64,000 bases of DNA from Metallibacterium scheffleri. GTDB lineage: Bacteria > Pseudomonadota > Gammaproteobacteria > Xanthomonadales > Rhodanobacteraceae. Location of the stretch: NCBI RefSeq assembly GCF_002077135.1, contig NZ_LDOS01000001.1, positions 136,219 through 200,218 of the forward strand, written 5' to 3'. Shown piece by piece: positions 18,926 to 28,771 of the stretch. Numbering within the stretch: the first letter of the stretch is position 1; each line of letters starts with the position of its first letter. Both the position numbers and the translations under genes were made by a program. The notes under the pieces were generated by a model. The model was not told where the DNA came from. It made no database searches and worked only from the letters and a program-made list of their open reading frames with translations.

Positions 18926-20274
18926 GGGATCGGAACTTCGGCAGGGTTGGAGGAGGTCGCCGTGGACAGCGCGGCGGCGCCGGGCGGCACGTGGCCGAGC
19001 AGCGCGGCCAGCGCCACCTGGCCCTTGGCCAAGGTGGCATCGAGATACAGCCGTTCCAGCTCGCGCGCGATCAGGTTCTGCTGCACGCCGGCCCAGGCGG
19101 TGCCGCTGAGATTGCCGCCGGCGAAGGCACGATCGGCATTGGCCGCCAGCTCGCGCAGCTGTGGCAGGTGCCCGACGAGCTGTGCGCGCTGCGCGACGAG
19201 CAGGCGCAACTGCGCGGCCAGCGCGCGCGCGGCGCGATCGGCGCCATCCAGGCGTGCCTGATATTCCGCCACGGCGCGGTCGCGCGTGGCCCCGGCGATG
19301 CGCGCGCGCGCCTGCGCGCCGCCGAAGACCGGCAGGCTCAGGCTGATGCCGATGCCGGTGCTGTGCACGCGGCTGGTGTCGGAGGCGCGGGTGATGCCGA
19401 CGCTGAGCGCGGGAAACTGCGCCAGCACCGCGGCGCGAAACTCGGCATCGCGCGCCTGTGCGGCGGCGGCCAGCGCAAGCAGGTCCGGACGCGTGCGTGG
19501 CAGCGCGGCCAGCGCGGCATCGAGCTGGTGCGCATCCGGCAGCGCCAGCACGCTGGGCGCCCGCAACGTGTAGCGCGCATCCGGCGGCAGATTGAGATCG
19601 GCATCCAGCCGCGCCCGCGCGGCAGCGCGCGCCTGTTCGGCGCTGGCCAGTTGCGATTCGGCCGCGGCCAGCGTGACCAGATTGGCGGCGGCGTTTTCCA
19701 GGGTCACATCGCGGCGCTGCAGTGCGCGCGAAAACGCCGCCGCGCGCGTGCGCTCCGTGTCCACCTGGCGCTGCAGCAAGGCGCAGCGCTGCTGCGCGCT
19801 CCACGCATCGATGAAATCGGTCGCCGTGCCTTGCGCCAGCGCCCAGCCCCGCCAGGCCAGATTCAACAACGTGGCGGTGCGCTGCGCGCGCGCGGCATCC
19901 AGCGTGGCCCCGCGCGTCAGCAGCCAGGACACGTCCGCGCTCAGACCCAGACCCCAGGCGCGACTGTAGCCCGGCGTGCCTGGATGATCGGCGCTGGCGC
20001 TCAGTTGCGGATCGGGCAGCAGGCCGGCGGCACGTAATTGCAAGGTACTGATGCGCGCGTCGAGCAGCGCCGCGCGGTAATCGGGATTGTCGTGCAAGGC
20101 CAGTGCCACGGCCTGCTTCAGATCGAGCCGCGGCAGCGCGCGCCCGGGTGCGGCAGCAGGCAGCGGCGACCAGCGCGGCGCCTGCGCCAGCGGTCGCGGC
20201 TGGTAGCTCACGCAGCCGCCCAGCAGCAACACCAGCAGCAACGCACCGGCCCGGCGTGCGCGATCACAGGCCAT
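18922..20274 (-). CDS. Outer-membrane efflux lipoprotein (TolC/OprM-like)
   Basis: 450-residue outer-membrane channel subunit. Start chosen at 20274, giving a lipoprotein signal MACDRARRAGALLLVLLLGGC with the lipobox LLGGC at residue 21. Two OEP repeats follow: DLKQAVALALHDNPDYRAALLDARISTLQLRAAG-type helices near residues 50-90, then the second half after DAHQLDAALAALPRTRPDLLALAAAAQARDAEFRAAVLAQFP. This is the export duct for the fusion protein and permease encoded just downstream. It overlaps the end of the DedA gene by 11 bp and the start of the fusion protein gene by 4 bp. A longer in-frame start at 20319 exists but would hide the signal peptide. Confidence 0.9.
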   Translation of the reverse strand: MACDRARRAGALLLVLLLGGCVSYQPRPLAQAPRWSPLPAAAPGRALPRLDLKQAVALALHDNPDYRAALLDARISTLQLRAAGLLPDPQLSASADHPGTPGYSRAWGLGLSADVSWLLTRGATLDAARAQRTATLLNLAWRGWALAQGTATDFIDAWSAQQRCALLQRQVDTERTRAAAFSRALQRRDVTLENAAANLVTLAAAESQLASAEQARAAARARLDADLNLPPDARYTLRAPSVLALPDAHQLDAALAALPRTRPDLLALAAAAQARDAEFRAAVLAQFPALSVGITRASDTSRVHSTGIGISLSLPVFGGAQARARIAGATRDRAVAEYQARLDGADRAARALAAQLRLLVAQRAQLVGHLPQLRELAANADRAFAGGNLSGTAWAGVQQNLIARELERLYLDATLAKGQVALAALLGHVPPGAAALSTATSSNPAEVPIP

Positions 20275-20821
20275 GCGCGTGCCACCAGGTGTTGAACCAG
20301 CCGCCATGCACCAGCGCATGGGTGACGAATGCCGCCGCGCCCAGATGCAGCGCCGCCCACACCAGCGCGGCGAACACGTCGGCGATGAGAAAGCGCCACC
20401 ACGGCAGCACCGAGGTGCCGGCCATTGCCGGTATCAGCGCGCGCGTCGGCGGCAGCAGGCGCCCGCCGAACACGGCCAGATCACCCCAGCGCGACAGCGC
20501 CTTTTCGCCGCGCACGATCCACACGCGGCGCTTGTCCAGCCGCGGCGAAGACAGCAGGCGCGGTCCGTAATGCCGGCCCAGGAAAAACGACAGGGTGTCG
20601 CCGGCCACCGCGCCGGACATTGCACCCAGCAGCAGCGGCAGCAGCGGCAGATGCAAGGCGCCGGCCGCCGCGCCCACCGCCACCAGCGTGGCCGAGCCGG
20701 GCACCAGCGTGCCGACCACGACCAGCGCCTCGCTGAAGGCCACCAGCGCCAGCAGCAGCGGCGCCCAGTGCGCGTGCGCCAGCACGAACTGCGCGAGCGC
20801 GTGGATCATGGCTTGAATCAT
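20264..20821 (-). CDS. DedA-family membrane protein
   Basis: 185-residue inner-membrane protein of the DedA/SNARE-associated superfamily, related to lipid flippases/scramblases for undecaprenyl phosphate and phospholipids. Visible family signs: the acidic-residue re-entrant region SEALVVVGTLVPGSATL, the AGDTLSFFLGRHYG segment with its acidic residue, and the basic GGRLLPPTRALIPAMAGT motif with two conserved arginines, then a C-terminal TM (FLIADVFAALVWAALHLGAAAF). It overlaps the sensor kinase stop by 4 bp and the outer-membrane factor start by 11 bp, so it is a fixed member of this operon. Some DedA proteins are needed for polymyxin resistance, which would fit a two-component/efflux context, but that is inference. 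Confidence 0.9.
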   Translation of the reverse strand: MIQAMIHALAQFVLAHAHWAPLLLALVAFSEALVVVGTLVPGSATLVAVGAAAGALHLPLLPLLLGAMSGAVAGDTLSFFLGRHYGPRLLSSPRLDKRRVWIVRGEKALSRWGDLAVFGGRLLPPTRALIPAMAGTSVLPWWRFLIADVFAALVWAALHLGAAAFVTHALVHGGWFNTWWHAHGL

Positions 20822-22224
20822 GCCAAGTCACCCGACCTGACCGGCGCGGCGCGTGCGCCGCGCAGCAGCACGCGCGTACCCGGTGCGTGGTCCGCGATGC
20901 TGGCGCGGAAACCATGCAACTCGGCGATGGCCTGCACCAACGCCAGACCCAGGCCGCTGCCCGGCGTCGCGCGCGACTGATCGAGGCGATAAAAGCGCTT
21001 GAACACGGCCTCGCGCTCGGCCGCCGGAATGCCGGGGCCGCGATCAGCCACCGTGGCAAGAAAACCCTGCGCGCCCTCGGCGGCGAGGCTCAAGGTGATT
21101 TCGGTATGCGCGGGGCTGTGCGTCATCGCGTTCTCGATCAGGTTGGCGAACAGTTGCTGCAGCAGGCGGCGGTCGCCGGCGACCATCAGCCCCGGCGCGA
21201 TCTGCGTGCGCAGGCGCTGGCCACGCTCCTCGGCGACCGGCGCGTAGTCGGCGGCGAGCACCTCGAGCAGGGTGCTGAAATCGACTATGGCAAAGCCGGC
21301 GCGGCGCTCACGCGCCTCGATACGCGCGATGGCCAGCATCGCGGAGAACGTGGACAGCACCTGGTCGACGTCGTGCTGTGCCTGCGCCAGCGCCGCGCGC
21401 AACGCGTCGGCATCGCTGGCACGCGCCGCGGTTTCCAGGCGCTGGCGCAAATGCGTCAGCGGCGTGCGCAGATCGTGCGCGATGTCGTTGGACACCTGGC
21501 GCATGCTTTCCATCAGGGTCTGGATGCGCGCCAACATCGCGTTGAGCTGGCGCGCGAGCAGGTCGAATTCATCGCCGCCTTGCGCGCGCGCCGGGATGCG
21601 CACGCTGAGGTCACCGTCCATGATGCGCTGCGCGCGGGTGCCGACCACGCGCACGCGGCGCAGATAACTGCGCCCGAGCAGCAGCCCGCCGAACAGTGCC
21701 AGCAGCAACGCCACGGCGCTGGCGATGGCGAAGGCACCGGCCAGGGTTTCGTCGAGCTGGATCAGGCTGGAGCGATCGCGGCCGACCACCAGCATGCGGC
21801 CATCGGGCAGGCGCTGCAGCCATAACTCGGCGCTGGCGTCGTCGCCGTCATCGGGGTCGTAGCTGCGCGGCATGTCGACCGCGTGCCAGCCGGGCGCCAG
21901 GCCATGCAGCGCGACCGACGCCGGCAAGTTGCTCAGCACCGGCTGGCCCGCGCCATCCAGCAACGCCATCAGCGTGTGCTCGATGCCACCGGCGCGCAGG
22001 CGTTCGGCGATTTCATCGCGCAGACCACCGTTGTCGGGCTCGTCGTGTTCCTCGAGCAGACGCTGCGTGTCGGCACGGATCGCCGCGCGCAGCTGATCGC
22101 GGCCGAACACGTGCACCTGCCAGCCGACGATGCCGGCCAGCACCCCGGCGGTCACCAGGAATAGCAACGCCTGCCACAGCGCCAGGCGCAGCGCCGAGGT
22201 GCGCAGCAGCTCAGGCAGGCGCAC
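20818..22224 (-). CDS. Two-component sensor histidine kinase
   Basis: 468-residue membrane sensor kinase. The GTG at 22224 is taken as start because it gives VRLPELLRTSALRLALWQ just before TM1 (about 11-38) and overlaps the response-regulator gene by 14 bp. A periplasmic domain (about 39-160) follows, then TM2 (161-186), HAMP (187-240), HisKA with phospho-acceptor His250 in SNDIAHDLRTPLTHLR, and HATPase with N box QLFANLIENAMTHS, G1 DRGPGIP and G2 GSGLGLALV. The periplasmic part is acidic (EEHDEPDN, SYDPDDGDDA), as in PhoQ/PmrB-like sensors of cations or cationic peptides; this is only suggestive. It is co-transcribed with a PepSY protein upstream and DedA plus an efflux system downstream. 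Confidence 0.93.
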   Translation of the reverse strand: MRLPELLRTSALRLALWQALLFLVTAGVLAGIVGWQVHVFGRDQLRAAIRADTQRLLEEHDEPDNGGLRDEIAERLRAGGIEHTLMALLDGAGQPVLSNLPASVALHGLAPGWHAVDMPRSYDPDDGDDASAELWLQRLPDGRMLVVGRDRSSLIQLDETLAGAFAIASAVALLLALFGGLLLGRSYLRRVRVVGTRAQRIMDGDLSVRIPARAQGGDEFDLLARQLNAMLARIQTLMESMRQVSNDIAHDLRTPLTHLRQRLETAARASDADALRAALAQAQHDVDQVLSTFSAMLAIARIEARERRAGFAIVDFSTLLEVLAADYAPVAEERGQRLRTQIAPGLMVAGDRRLLQQLFANLIENAMTHSPAHTEITLSLAAEGAQGFLATVADRGPGIPAAEREAVFKRFYRLDQSRATPGSGLGLALVQAIAELHGFRASIADHAPGTRVLLRGARAAPVRSGDLA

Positions 22225-22894
22225 GCAGGCAGTATCCGGCGCCGCGCACGGTGTATAGCAGTTCGCGCCCGGCGCCATGCGCGCGATCGATCTTGGCGCG
22301 CAGGCGACTGATGTGGGTCTCGACCACGCTGGTCTGCGGATCGAAATGGAAATCCCACACCTGCTCCAGCAGCATGGTACGCGTGACCACTTCGCCGGCG
22401 TGACGCATCATGTATTCGAGCAGGCGAAACTCGCGCGGCTGCAGCTCGATCAGCTTGCCGGCGCGGCGCACCTCGCGCTTGAGCAGATCCATCTCCAGGT
22501 CGGCCACCTGCAGCAGCGACACCTGCTCCTGCAACGGCGGACGCCGGCCCAGCGCCTGCACGCGCGCCAGCAGCTCGGTGAACACGAACGGCTTGCCCAG
22601 ATAATCGTCGGCGCCGGCCTCCAGGCCCTCGACGCGCTGATCGACCTCGCCCAGCGCGGTGAGCATCAGCACCGGCGTGCGCACCTCGGCAGCGCGCAGG
22701 GTCTTGAGCAGGGTCATGCCGTCCATGCCCGGCAACATGCGGTCCAGCACGATCAGGTCGTAGCTGCCGTCGGTTGCCAGGAACAATCCGTCGCGTCCGG
22801 TCGGCGCGCGCTCGACGGCGTGGCCGTGCTCGCTGAGCCCGCGCAGGATATAGGCCGCGGTCTCGTTGTCATCTTCGATCACCAGGATGCGCAT
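22211..22894 (-). CDS. OmpR/PhoB-family response regulator
   Basis: 227-residue DNA-binding response regulator paired with the following kinase. The receiver domain has the acidic pocket ED (residues 7-8), phospho-acceptor Asp51 in LIVLDRMLPGMDG, and the KPF lysine near residue 101. The winged-helix output domain (about 130-225) shows LQPREFRLLEYMMRHAGEVV, the recognition part TSVVETHISRLRAKID and the wing LLYTVRGAGYCL. Start ATG at 22894. The PepSY gene lies 156 bp upstream in the same direction. Likely targets include its own operon; tandem CTTGC half-sites 11 bp apart upstream of the PepSY gene have the usual form for this family. Confidence 0.94.
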   Translation of the reverse strand: MRILVIEDDNETAAYILRGLSEHGHAVERAPTGRDGLFLATDGSYDLIVLDRMLPGMDGMTLLKTLRAAEVRTPVLMLTALGEVDQRVEGLEAGADDYLGKPFVFTELLARVQALGRRPPLQEQVSLLQVADLEMDLLKREVRRAGKLIELQPREFRLLEYMMRHAGEVVTRTMLLEQVWDFHFDPQTSVVETHISRLRAKIDRAHGAGRELLYTVRGAGYCLRAPA

Positions 22895-23050
22895 GGCGTG
22901 TGCCCTCGCGGTGTGTGGCCTTGGCGGCCGGTGCGATGCGCGGCGCCGACGCGGCGCCGCGGCAGACGCATAGCATGGCTGCTGTGCAGCATCGCTGTCA
23001 CTCCGGCACGCAGCCGCGGCGATGGGCGGGCACCGCGGCGACCCGCGCCA

Positions 23051-23626
23051 TCAGTCCTGCTCGCTCTGCGGCGCGACGCCGACCGTTGCGTTGTCGGCGT
23101 TGACACTGAGGTGCTGCAACTTGCCACCGGCAGCGACCACATCGACGTCGTAGTGCGCGGTGACACCGCTGCCCGCGGGGCCGGCCTCCAGCGCGCGGCC
23201 ATGCGCGTGCGTCTCGGCGGCGCGCAAGGCCTGCACCAGATCGATCTTGCGCCCAGCTAGCGTACGCGCCCCGATCCTGTCGTCGCCCTTGGCCGGTTCG
23301 ATGCCGAGGAACGCGCCCGAGTGCGGATCGATGCGCGCGACCATGGACTGGCCCTTCACGTCGAGTTGCACCTCGTACCAGGTGCCCAGTCTGGCGACTT
23401 CCAGACCCATGCCGTAGGCGCGGCCGCCGCTGTGTTTCTCGGCCAGCGTCACCGCCGCGATCGGGGTGATGTGCGCCCTGGCCACGGCCGCGATCTCAGC
23501 GGCTTCGCTGGCGTCGGCGTGCGCGGCGGGGACAAATCCGGTCATGTCCAGCGCCAGGGCCAGCGCGACGGCCAGCCACAGCGGCCGTGGCGCCAGGGTC
23601 GTGTTTTTTGCCTGGATATCCTGCAT
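23051..23626 (-). CDS. Periplasmic PepSY-domain protein
   Basis: 191-residue exported protein; start at 23626 (MQDIQAKN) behind a GGAG site. A signal peptide (PLWLAVALALALDMTGFVPAAHADA) leads into two PepSY-type repeats: IAAVTLAEKHSGGRAYGMGLEV...YEVQLDVKGQSMVARIDPHSGAFLG (about 53-110) and LVQALRAAETHAHGRALEAG...HYDVDVVAAGGKLQHLSVNADNATV (about 128-182). PepSY proteins often inhibit peptidases or tune two-component systems. First gene of the run that includes the response regulator and kinase, so it is probably an accessory sensor or a reporter of envelope state. It stays in the periplasm, with no anchor at the C-terminus. Confidence 0.83.
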   Translation of the reverse strand: MQDIQAKNTTLAPRPLWLAVALALALDMTGFVPAAHADASEAAEIAAVARAHITPIAAVTLAEKHSGGRAYGMGLEVARLGTWYEVQLDVKGQSMVARIDPHSGAFLGIEPAKGDDRIGARTLAGRKIDLVQALRAAETHAHGRALEAGPAGSGVTAHYDVDVVAAGGKLQHLSVNADNATVGVAPQSEQD

Positions 23627-23696
23627 GTTCGTTCTCCACATCGGATGAGTAGGCATGAGCATGCGCGCGCGCACCACACCGCAAGCTTTGCGGCCA

Positions 23697-23712
23697 CTTA
23701 CCGATTGGTAAG
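23697..23712. promoter_or_regulatory. Perfect palindrome (candidate operator) between PepSY and MFS genes
   Basis: CTTACC-gatt-GGTAAG is a perfect 6-bp dyad with a 4-nt spacer in the 191-bp gap between divergent genes (23627-23817). It is AT-richer than its surroundings and has the size of a TetR-, MarR- or GntR-type operator. No repressor gene of those families is encoded nearby. Confidence 0.4.
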
Positions 23713-23734
23713 CCGGGCGCCGGCGGATCGCCAG

Positions 23735-23750
23735 CTTGCGGCGAACTTGC
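23735..23750. promoter_or_regulatory. Tandem CTTGC half-sites, candidate response-regulator box
   Basis: CTTGC-N6-CTTGC repeats every 11 bp, one helical turn, the arrangement bound by OmpR/PhoB-type dimers (for example CTTAA-N5-CTTAA for PmrA). It lies 109-124 bp upstream of the PepSY start and 68-83 bp upstream of the MFS start, so either gene could be the target. Confidence 0.35.
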
Positions 23751-23817
23751 ACGCTGCGCGACGGTCTGACCCAGCACCTACATCCAACACACACCTGACC
23801 CACCGGGGGACATCGAC

Positions 23818-25146
23818 ATGCGCGCGACGCGGTTCCGCTGGCTGGTGGTGGCGCTGATCTTCTTCATCACCGTGATCAACTACATCGACCGCTCGGCGAT
23901 CGCCTACGCCATCGGCGACATCGCGCGCGCACTGCATTTCGGGCAGCACGACAAGGACCTGCTCAACGGCTTCATCCTCGCCGCGTTCAGCCTCGGCTAC
24001 ATGTTCACCACGTTTCTCGGCGGCATCCTCGCCGATCGCCACGGCGCGCGCGTGACGCTGTTCTGGGCGGCGCTGCTGTGGTCGGCGGCGATCGGCATGA
24101 CCGGCTTCGCCGTGGGCTTCGCCATGCTGGTGGTGGCGCGCGTGCTGCTGGGCGTGGCCGAGGGCCCCAACTTTCCGGCGCTGAACCGCGCCGTGGCCGA
24201 CTGGCTGTCCAGCCGCGAACGCGCGATCGCGCTGGGCAATGCGCTGGTGGCGGTGCCGCTGGCGCTGGCCATCGGCGCGCCCATCGTCACCCAACTGATC
24301 CTGCATGTGTCGTGGCGCGGCATGTTCATCGTGCTGATGCTGGCCAGCCTGCTGTGGCTGCCCTTGTGGTGGTGGCTGTTCCGCGATTTCCCCGAGCACA
24401 GCAAGCACGTGAACGCCGCCGAGCTGGCGCATATCCGCGATGGCGCCGCGCCCGAGCTGGACCACGCCGCCAGCGCGCGCCACGCGGCGCGGCGCAAGAC
24501 GCGCGGACTGTGGAAGTTCCTGCTGCGCAATCCGACCCTGCTGGCCAACGACTGGGCATTTTTCGTGTTCGGCTATTTCCTGTTTTTCTTCATGACCTGG
24601 CTGCCCAGTTACCTGCAGCAGACCTATGGCCTGAAGCTGGCCGCGGTGGGCTGGTTCTCGGTGCTGCCGTGGCTGACCGCGGCGCTGATGCTGTGGGGCA
24701 CGGGCTATCTGTCGGACTGGCTGCTACGCCGCACCGGGCGCCTGCGCGTGGCGCGCTCGCATGTGATCTGGGTGACGCAATTGCTGGCCGGTCTGTGCAT
24801 CCTGCCGGTGATCTTCGTGCACCGGCTCGACGTGGCGCTGGTATTCATCACCCTGGCGGTCGGCCTCGGCATGAGCAGCAACGCCTGTTTTTATGCGGTC
24901 AACGTGGACGTGGCGCGGGCGCGCTCGGGCACCGCGCTAGGCGTGATGGACACCTTCTTTGCGCTGGCCGGGTTCATCGCACCGGTGCTCACCGGCTGGC
25001 TGGTCGGCATCAGCGGGCACTACACCGCGGCGTTCGCGCTGCTGGCGGTGCTGGCGCTGTCCTCGGTACTGGCGGTGCTGCTGTTTCACCACCCCGACCA
25101 GAGCGCGCGGCTGGACGACGGCACCGACACGCGCGCGGCGCAATGA
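23818..25146 (+). CDS. MFS transporter, ACS (anion:cation symporter) family
   Basis: 442-residue carrier with 12 predicted membrane helices in two halves of six. The N-terminus NYIDRSAIAYAIGDIARALHF carries the NYxDR motif typical of the ACS family (glucarate, hexuronate, tartrate and phthalate carriers). The loop GGILADRHGARV is the MFS signature between TM2 and TM3. The central cytosolic loop (about 200-235) is charged and ends in WKFLLRNPTLLANDW. The ATG at 23818 follows a GGGGGA site. The substrate is probably an organic anion such as a sugar acid, but no catabolic genes are adjacent to tell which. The divergent neighbour is the PepSY-led operon. Confidence 0.88.
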   Translation: MRATRFRWLVVALIFFITVINYIDRSAIAYAIGDIARALHFGQHDKDLLNGFILAAFSLGYMFTTFLGGILADRHGARVTLFWAALLWSAAIGMTGFAVGFAMLVVARVLLGVAEGPNFPALNRAVADWLSSRERAIALGNALVAVPLALAIGAPIVTQLILHVSWRGMFIVLMLASLLWLPLWWWLFRDFPEHSKHVNAAELAHIRDGAAPELDHAASARHAARRKTRGLWKFLLRNPTLLANDWAFFVFGYFLFFFMTWLPSYLQQTYGLKLAAVGWFSVLPWLTAALMLWGTGYLSDWLLRRTGRLRVARSHVIWVTQLLAGLCILPVIFVHRLDVALVFITLAVGLGMSSNACFYAVNVDVARARSGTALGVMDTFFALAGFIAPVLTGWLVGISGHYTAAFALLAVLALSSVLAVLLFHHPDQSARLDDGTDTRAAQ

Positions 25147-25222
25147 CGATGGGCGGTTGTCAGCACGGGGCGCGCACGGCTAGGCTCGCGCATCCTCGCC
25201 GCAGCCATGGACCCGTCGCAGC

Positions 25223-26805
25223 ATGAAGCGCAGCACACGCCTGGTCCTGCTGGCACTGGTACTGATCGTTTTCTTCGGCGGCCAATGGCTGTGGCAGCAC
25301 GCGCGCACGCCGACCGTGGCCGCCGCGGCACCCGCGCACTACCGCCTCGGACAACTGGATTTCAAACCCTGCACGCTGCACCAGCCGCAGAGTGGTCTGG
25401 CGACCGCGGCGTGGTGCGCGCCCTTCAGCGTGCCCGAGAACTGGGCCAGGCCGGATGGCCGCAAGCTGGCGCTGCGCCTGGCGCTGATCCGCTCGCACGC
25501 CGCGCAGCCGGCACCCGATCCCGTGCTGTACCTCGCCGGCGGCCCTGGGCAATCGGCCATCGACACCTGGCCCGAGATCGCGCCCGCGCTGGACGACGTG
25601 CTCGCGCATCGCAACGTGATCCTGCTCGACCAGCGTGGCACCGGCGGCTCGGCGCCACTGACTTGCCCGGATGTCACGCCGAAGGCGACGACCCCGCCCG
25701 CGGCCACCGCCGCCGCGCGCGCCGGCAAATCACACCCCGCGCCGCAGCCGGTACCCTCCGGCACGGCACGTCTGCGCGCGCTGGAAACCGAGACCCGCGC
25801 GTGTCTGGCGGCGCTGCGCAAACGCGGATTGAACCCCGCCGACTTCACCACCACGCAGGCGGTGCAGGATCTGGCCGCGCTGCGCCACGCGCTGGGCGAT
25901 CCGCAGTTCGACCTGGTCGGCGTGTCCTACGGCACGCGCGTTGCGCAGCAGTTCGTCATGCGCCATCCGCATGCGGTGCGCAGCGTGGTGCTGGACAGCG
26001 TGGTGCCCGATCAACTGATCCTGGGCCAGGATTTCGGCGTGAATCTGGACGCCGCGTTGCGTGACGATTTCGACTTGTGCATGAACTCGCCGGCCTGCCA
26101 CAAGGCCTTCGGCAATTCCTGGGCCACCCTGCTGGAACTGAAAAAGCGCCTCGAGAAAAACACCCCCGAGGTGAACTTCCGCACGCCGGATGGCTTCCAG
26201 CCGAAACAGGAAGCCATGACCGCCGATGCCCTGGTCGGCCTGGTGCGTCTGTATGCCTATTCGCCGCTGACCGCGGCGCTGCTGCCGCTGAGCCTGCACG
26301 CCGCCAGCGCGGGCCACTACGGACCGCTGCTGGCGCAAAGCCATTTCATCAGCAGCAGCCTGCAGCACAGCCTCAACGACGGCATGCAATTGTCGGTGGT
26401 GTGCAGCGAGGACGTGCCCTGGCTCAAGGTCACGCCGCGCGAGGCCGACACCCTGCTCGGCGATGCCTACATCAGGCAACTGCAGGCGCAATGCGCGCTG
26501 TGGCCGCATGGCGCGGTGCCGGCAAACTTTCATGCGCCGCTGCGCAGCAATGTGCCGGTGCTGATCCTCGAAGGCCAGTTCGACCCGGTCACGCCGCCGC
26601 GTTACGGCACGGAAGTGCTGAAGGGTCTCGGCGACGCGCGCATGCTGATCGCGCCCGGCCAGGGCCACAACGTGATCGGCGCCGGCTGCATGCCGCGTCT
26701 GGTCAAGCAATTCATCGCGAAGCCCGACCCACGCACGCTCGACGCGCAGTGTCTCGACCAGCTCAAGCCCACCGCGCCATTCCTGAATTACAACGGAGCC
26801 GCGCC

Positions 26806-26809
<4 letters not shown>
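25223..26809 (+). CDS. Secreted/anchored alpha/beta hydrolase (TAP-like peptidase family)
   Basis: 528-residue hydrolase with an N-terminal hydrophobic segment (LVLLALVLIVFFGGQWLW). The fold is that of proline iminopeptidase/tripeptidyl aminopeptidase relatives: oxyanion region YLAGGPGQSAID, LDQRGTGGSAPLTCPD, nucleophile elbow GVSYGTRVAQQF with Ser in GVSYG, acid EGQFDPVTPPRYG and catalytic His in GQGHNVIGAGC. A TAP-like C-terminal domain is present, and paired cysteines suggest oxidation outside the cytosol. It overlaps the ABC ATPase gene by 4 bp (ATGA at 26806), so it is part of the hydrolase-NatA-NatB operon. The substrate may be a small peptide or ester; the exporter could handle its product or a related toxic peptide (inference). 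Confidence 0.88.
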
Positions 26810-27536
<727 letters not shown>

Positions 27537-27540
<4 letters not shown>

Positions 27541-28742
27541 GCCTGCGCCCCGGATTCGCCCAGCGCCTGCACGCCGCGTGGACGGTCTACGTCAAGGAAG
27601 TGCGCGAAAACATCCGCGACAAGCGCACCGTGCTCAACGCGCTGATCACCGGGCCTTTGCTGGGGCCGATCCTGTTCGGCCTGATCTTCAGCTTCACCCT
27701 GCATCAGCAACTGGCCGATGCTGAGAAACCGCTGCCGGTGCCGGTGATCGGCGCAGCCCATGCACCCAATCTGATTCACGCGCTGGAAGCGCAGGGCATG
27801 GTGCTCGAACCCGCGCCCGCCAATGCCGCCGCCGCCATCCGCGCGCACCAGGCCAAGGTGGTGCTGGTGATTGCGCCCGGATTCGATGCCGCCTGGCGCA
27901 AGGGCCAGACGGCCGGCGTCGAGCTGTATTACGACTCGGCGCGCCAGGACAGCAACACGCCCGTGCGCCGTCTGAAAAAGATGCTGCAGGGCTACGCCGG
28001 CCTCACCGCGGCGCAGCGGCTGCTGGTGCGCGGCATCTCACCGACGCTGATGCGCCCGCTGGTGGCCGAGGATCGCGACCAGGCCACACCGCAATCGCGC
28101 AGCGCGCTGATGTTTTCCATCCTGCCGTATTTCTTCGTGCTCACCGTGTTCCTCGGCGGCATGTACATGGCCATCGACACCACCGCCGGCGAGCGCGAGC
28201 GGCAATCGCTGGAGCCGCTGCTGGTCAACCCGGTCGGCCGCGGCACCATCCTCAGCGGCAAGCTCGCCGCCACCGTCAGCTTCGCGCTGACCAGCCTGCT
28301 GCTGAGCATCGTCGCGTTCGCCGTGGTCGGGCGCTTCCTGCCGGTGGAAAAACTCGACGTGGTGCTCGACCTCGGCCCGCGCTTCGGCGCCTTCGTGCTG
28401 CTGCTGATGCTGCCGCTGGCGGTGCTGCTGGCCACCCTGCAGACGCTGGTGTCGGCCTTCGCCAAGAGCTATCGCGAGGCGCAGACCTACCTGTCGATCC
28501 TGATGCTGCTGCCGGTGATCCCGTCCCTGCTGCTGGCGGTGGTGCCGGTGCGCGCGCAGTTGTGGATGTACGCCGTGCCGCTGCTGGGCCAGCAGCTCGG
28601 CATCATGGACCTGGTGCGTGGTGAAACGCTCGACGGCCTGCAACTGGTCGCGTGCCTGGGCGGCACCAGCCTCGCCGCCGTGCTCGCCTTCCTGCTGGCG
28701 CGCTGGCTGTATTCCAGCGAGCGCCTGGCGGTGTCGGCGTAG
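27537..28742 (+). CDS. natB: ABC transporter permease, NatB-like
   Basis: 401-residue ABC-2 permease and membrane partner of the NatA-like ATPase. One N-terminal helix (NALITGPLLGPILFGLIFSF) is followed by a large extracytoplasmic domain (about 55-190), then five or more helices: ALMFSILPYFFVLTVFLGGMY, LAATVSFALTSLLLSIVAFAVV, FGAFVLLLMLPLAVLLATL, YLSILMLLPVIPSLLLAVVP and a C-terminal one. The short coupling segment DTTAGERERQSLEPLLVNPV is the ABC-2 hallmark. It starts by a 4-bp overlap (ATGA) with natA. Followed by about 320 bp without an intact gene. Confidence 0.92.
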
Positions 28743-28771
28743 GCGTCTGGGCAATAGGAAATTTCGCGCTG

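Noticed and set aside
17888-19804. A 638-residue fusion reading of outer-membrane factor antisense and membrane fusion protein
   Set aside because: The frame before 18925 is out of phase with the outer-membrane factor gene; the real fusion protein starts at 18925 with a signal peptide.
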